64,000 nt of DNA from Actinomadura coerulea (lineage in GTDB: Bacteria; Actinomycetota; Actinomycetes; Streptosporangiales; Streptosporangiaceae): contig NZ_JACHMQ010000001.1 in the NCBI RefSeq assembly GCF_014208105.1, forward strand, positions 1,054,001 to 1,118,000. The letters are read 5' to 3'. The notes beneath the pieces are model-generated. The model made no database searches. It had not been told where the DNA came from and saw only the letters and a program-made list of their open reading frames with translations. This document shows, one piece after another, positions 62,577 to 64,000 of this stretch. Both the position numbers and the translations under genes were made by a program. Numbering within the stretch: position 1 is the stretch's first letter; each line of letters starts with the position of its first letter.

Positions 62577-64000
62577 CTGTTCTCCTCCATCAGTACGGTC
62601 CGCTCCCGCTCGACGCCGGAGACGTAGTCCTCGATCTGCCGCCCGGCCTCCTCGTCGGACAGCCCCAGCTCCCGCTGCAGCAGCCGCGCGACCTCCGGGG
62701 CCGCCTTGACCGACAGGTCACGGGCGAACAGCCGCATCCGGGTGCGGCGCGACAGCACGTCGTCGACGGTCCGCGCCAGCTCGCACCGGGCCGCGTACAC
62801 CACCTCGGCCCGCAGGTGGCCGCCCCCCTCGACGACCGGCTCGGCCAGGGAGGGGTCCTCGGCGATGAGATCGGCGACGAAGCGGGCCTCGGTGCCGTAC
62901 CGCTCGCCGAGGTGCGCGCCCAGCCCGCCGGTCGCCGACGTGGCCTCCGCGTCGTAGCCCGCCCCGCCGAGCAGCGGGAGGTGGACGGTCCGGCAGCGCG
63001 CCCTGCGGCCGAGCTCCCTCAGCGCCTCGTCCACGACCAGCTCGCCCATGTGCCGGCTGGTGGTGAGCTTGCCGCCGGTGACGGTGACCAGCCCGTGGGC
63101 GTCGGTGGCGATCCGGTGGTCGCGGCTCATGTCGAGGGTGGCGCCCTCCTTGCCGCCGACGAGCGGGCGCAGCCCGGCGATCGATCCGACGACGTCGTCC
63201 GCGCCCAGTCCGGCGTCGAACGCGGTGTTGGCGCCGTCGAGGAGGTACTGCATCTCCTCCCGCGTGCACAGCACCTCGTCCAGCGGCCCGTCGTAGTCGG
63301 TGTCGGTCGTGCCGACCACGACCACGTCGCCCCAGCGGGTGCACGTGGCGCGGCGGGCCCGCCCGGGGACGGGCACCGTCACGGTCCCGTCGATCGGCAG
63401 CCGCTTCCACGGCACCACGATGTGCACGCCCTTGGCGGGGCGGACGCGCGGCCGGTGGCCGGAATCCGACAGCGCGTCGAGCGTGTCGGACCAGACCCCC
63501 GTCGCGTTGACGACCACCCCGGCGCGCACGTCGACGTCGCGGCCGTCGATCCGGACGGTGGCGCCGCGCACGCGCCCGTCCTCGCGGATCAGGGCGCGGC
63601 AGGCGGCGCCGTTGAGGACGGTCGCGCCGAAGTGCGCGGCGGTCCGCGCGATGGTCAGGGTGAGGCGGGCGTCGTCGGTGCGGCTGTCGTAGTAGAGCAG
63701 GCCGCCCCTGAGCCGGTCGGCGCGCAGCCGGGGGGCGCGGACGAGGACCTCCGGCACCGTGAGCCGCCGGTGGAGCCGCCCGATGCGCCACCCGCCCGCC
63801 AGGTCGTAGGTCCACAGCAGACCCTCGAACGCCTTCGCGACCCGCGGGTCGAAAACGCCGTCCTGGGTGAGCACCGGGAACACGAAGGGGAGCCGCTGCA
63901 CCAGATGGGGGGCGTTGCGGCGCAGCCGCTGCCGCTCCAGCAGGGAGCGCCGCACCAGCGGCAGGTTGCCCTGCTCGATGTAGCGCAGGCCGCCGTGCAC
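62573..64000 (-). CDS. glpD: Aerobic glycerol-3-phosphate dehydrogenase (N-terminus outside window)
   Basis: 475 residues visible, starting HGGLRYIEQGNLPLVRRSLLERQRL, which in the family lies about 70 residues from the N-terminus. Also FVFPVLTQDGVFD, GLLYYDSRTDDARLTLTIARTAAHFGATVLNGA, GVVNATGVWSDTL, PAKGVHIVVPW and GLRPLVGGKEGATLDMSRDHRI. The last two hold the FAD/G3P contacts. The C-terminal GlpD domain (RCELARTVDDVLSRRTRMRLFA) is complete. Membrane-associated enzyme passing electrons from G3P to quinone. First visible gene of the glpD, ADPS-like, glpP operon. Confidence 0.93.
   Translation of the reverse strand: MHGGLRYIEQGNLPLVRRSLLERQRLRRNAPHLVQRLPFVFPVLTQDGVFDPRVAKAFEGLLWTYDLAGGWRIGRLHRRLTVPEVLVRAPRLRADRLRGGLLYYDSRTDDARLTLTIARTAAHFGATVLNGAACRALIREDGRVRGATVRIDGRDVDVRAGVVVNATGVWSDTLDALSDSGHRPRVRPAKGVHIVVPWKRLPIDGTVTVPVPGRARRATCTRWGDVVVVGTTDTDYDGPLDEVLCTREEMQYLLDGANTAFDAGLGADDVVGSIAGLRPLVGGKEGATLDMSRDHRIATDAHGLVTVTGGKLTTSRHMGELVVDEALRELGRRARCRTVHLPLLGGAGYDAEATSATGGLGAHLGERYGTEARFVADLIAEDPSLAEPVVEGGGHLRAEVVYAARCELARTVDDVLSRRTRMRLFARDLSVKAAPEVARLLQRELGLSDEEAGRQIEDYVSGVERERTVLMEENS

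Noticed and set aside
1..64000. Genomic island acquired by an integrase or transposon
   Set aside because: No integrase, transposase, tRNA boundary or direct-repeat att sites were seen; GC and codon use are uniform with the flanks.

Overview
The window is very GC-rich DNA from an actinomycete. It shows dense codon use with G/C third positions, many GTG starts and several apparently leaderless genes. Gene content (DevR/DevS, an Acg-type nitroreductase, DUF574 methyltransferase, SigJ-type sigma factor, Rv1733c-like membrane proteins) fits a soil actinomycete. A Streptosporangiales/Actinomadura-like host is my guess; no rRNA or other taxonomic marker is present. I see no tRNA, rRNA, CRISPR array, insertion sequence or phage gene.

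The centre, about 5.4 to 49.2 kb, is a dormancy/hypoxia island built like the DosR (DevR) regulon of Mycobacterium tuberculosis but gathered in one place. It holds a DevR-like regulator (15590-16279, minus) and a DevS-like two-GAF kinase (17996-19717) that keeps the haem-ligand histidine. About twenty copies of a 14-bp dyad, GGGAC-N4-GTCCC or close variants such as gggaccttcggccc, lie in front of most of its transcription units, including devR and devS. Controlled genes include twelve universal stress proteins (USPs), an Acg nitroreductase, two pyridoxamine-oxidase-like split barrels, a CtpF-like P-type ATPase with a CBS partner, an Rv2004c-like kinase, two Rv1733c-like membrane proteins, a DUF1876 (Rv1738) protein, a phosphoribosyltransferase, an Hrp1-like CBS protein, an Rv2625c-like M50 protease, DoxX, OsmC, STAS, a Zn-alcohol dehydrogenase and a CysRS/MshC-like enzyme. 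Scattered among them are broken genes: flavodoxin/USP, P-type ATPase, wax-ester synthase, hemerythrin, acyl-CoA synthetase, a USP tail and a BON protein without its CBS domains. The island appears to have been repeatedly rearranged.

Other modules sit inside the island. A sulfide/persulfide operon (MBL-rhodanese, rhodanese-DUF2892, TauE; 23567-26400) lies beside a CstR-like repressor, with TACCCC/GGGGTA operators that recur before an MFS pump at 40448-41905. An envelope flavin redox set (ferric-reductase-like protein, FMN-binding protein, ApbE; 30169-32757) is divergent from an OmpR/HK pair, with TCAGAG repeats between them.

The flanks look like ordinary chromosome. Left (1-5.4 kb): a NarL-type two-component pair, MFS pump, flavin reductase, amine oxidase and an unknown protein. 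Right (49.5-64 kb): CBS protein, SigJ, TetR with cytochrome P450, a KhtTU-like K+/H+ antiporter pair, MarR with MFS, DUF574 methyltransferase, a secreted lectin-like protein, EamA transporter, and a glpD operon with an ADPS-like oxidase and GlpP. The first gene (response regulator) and the last (glpD) are cut by the window edges.
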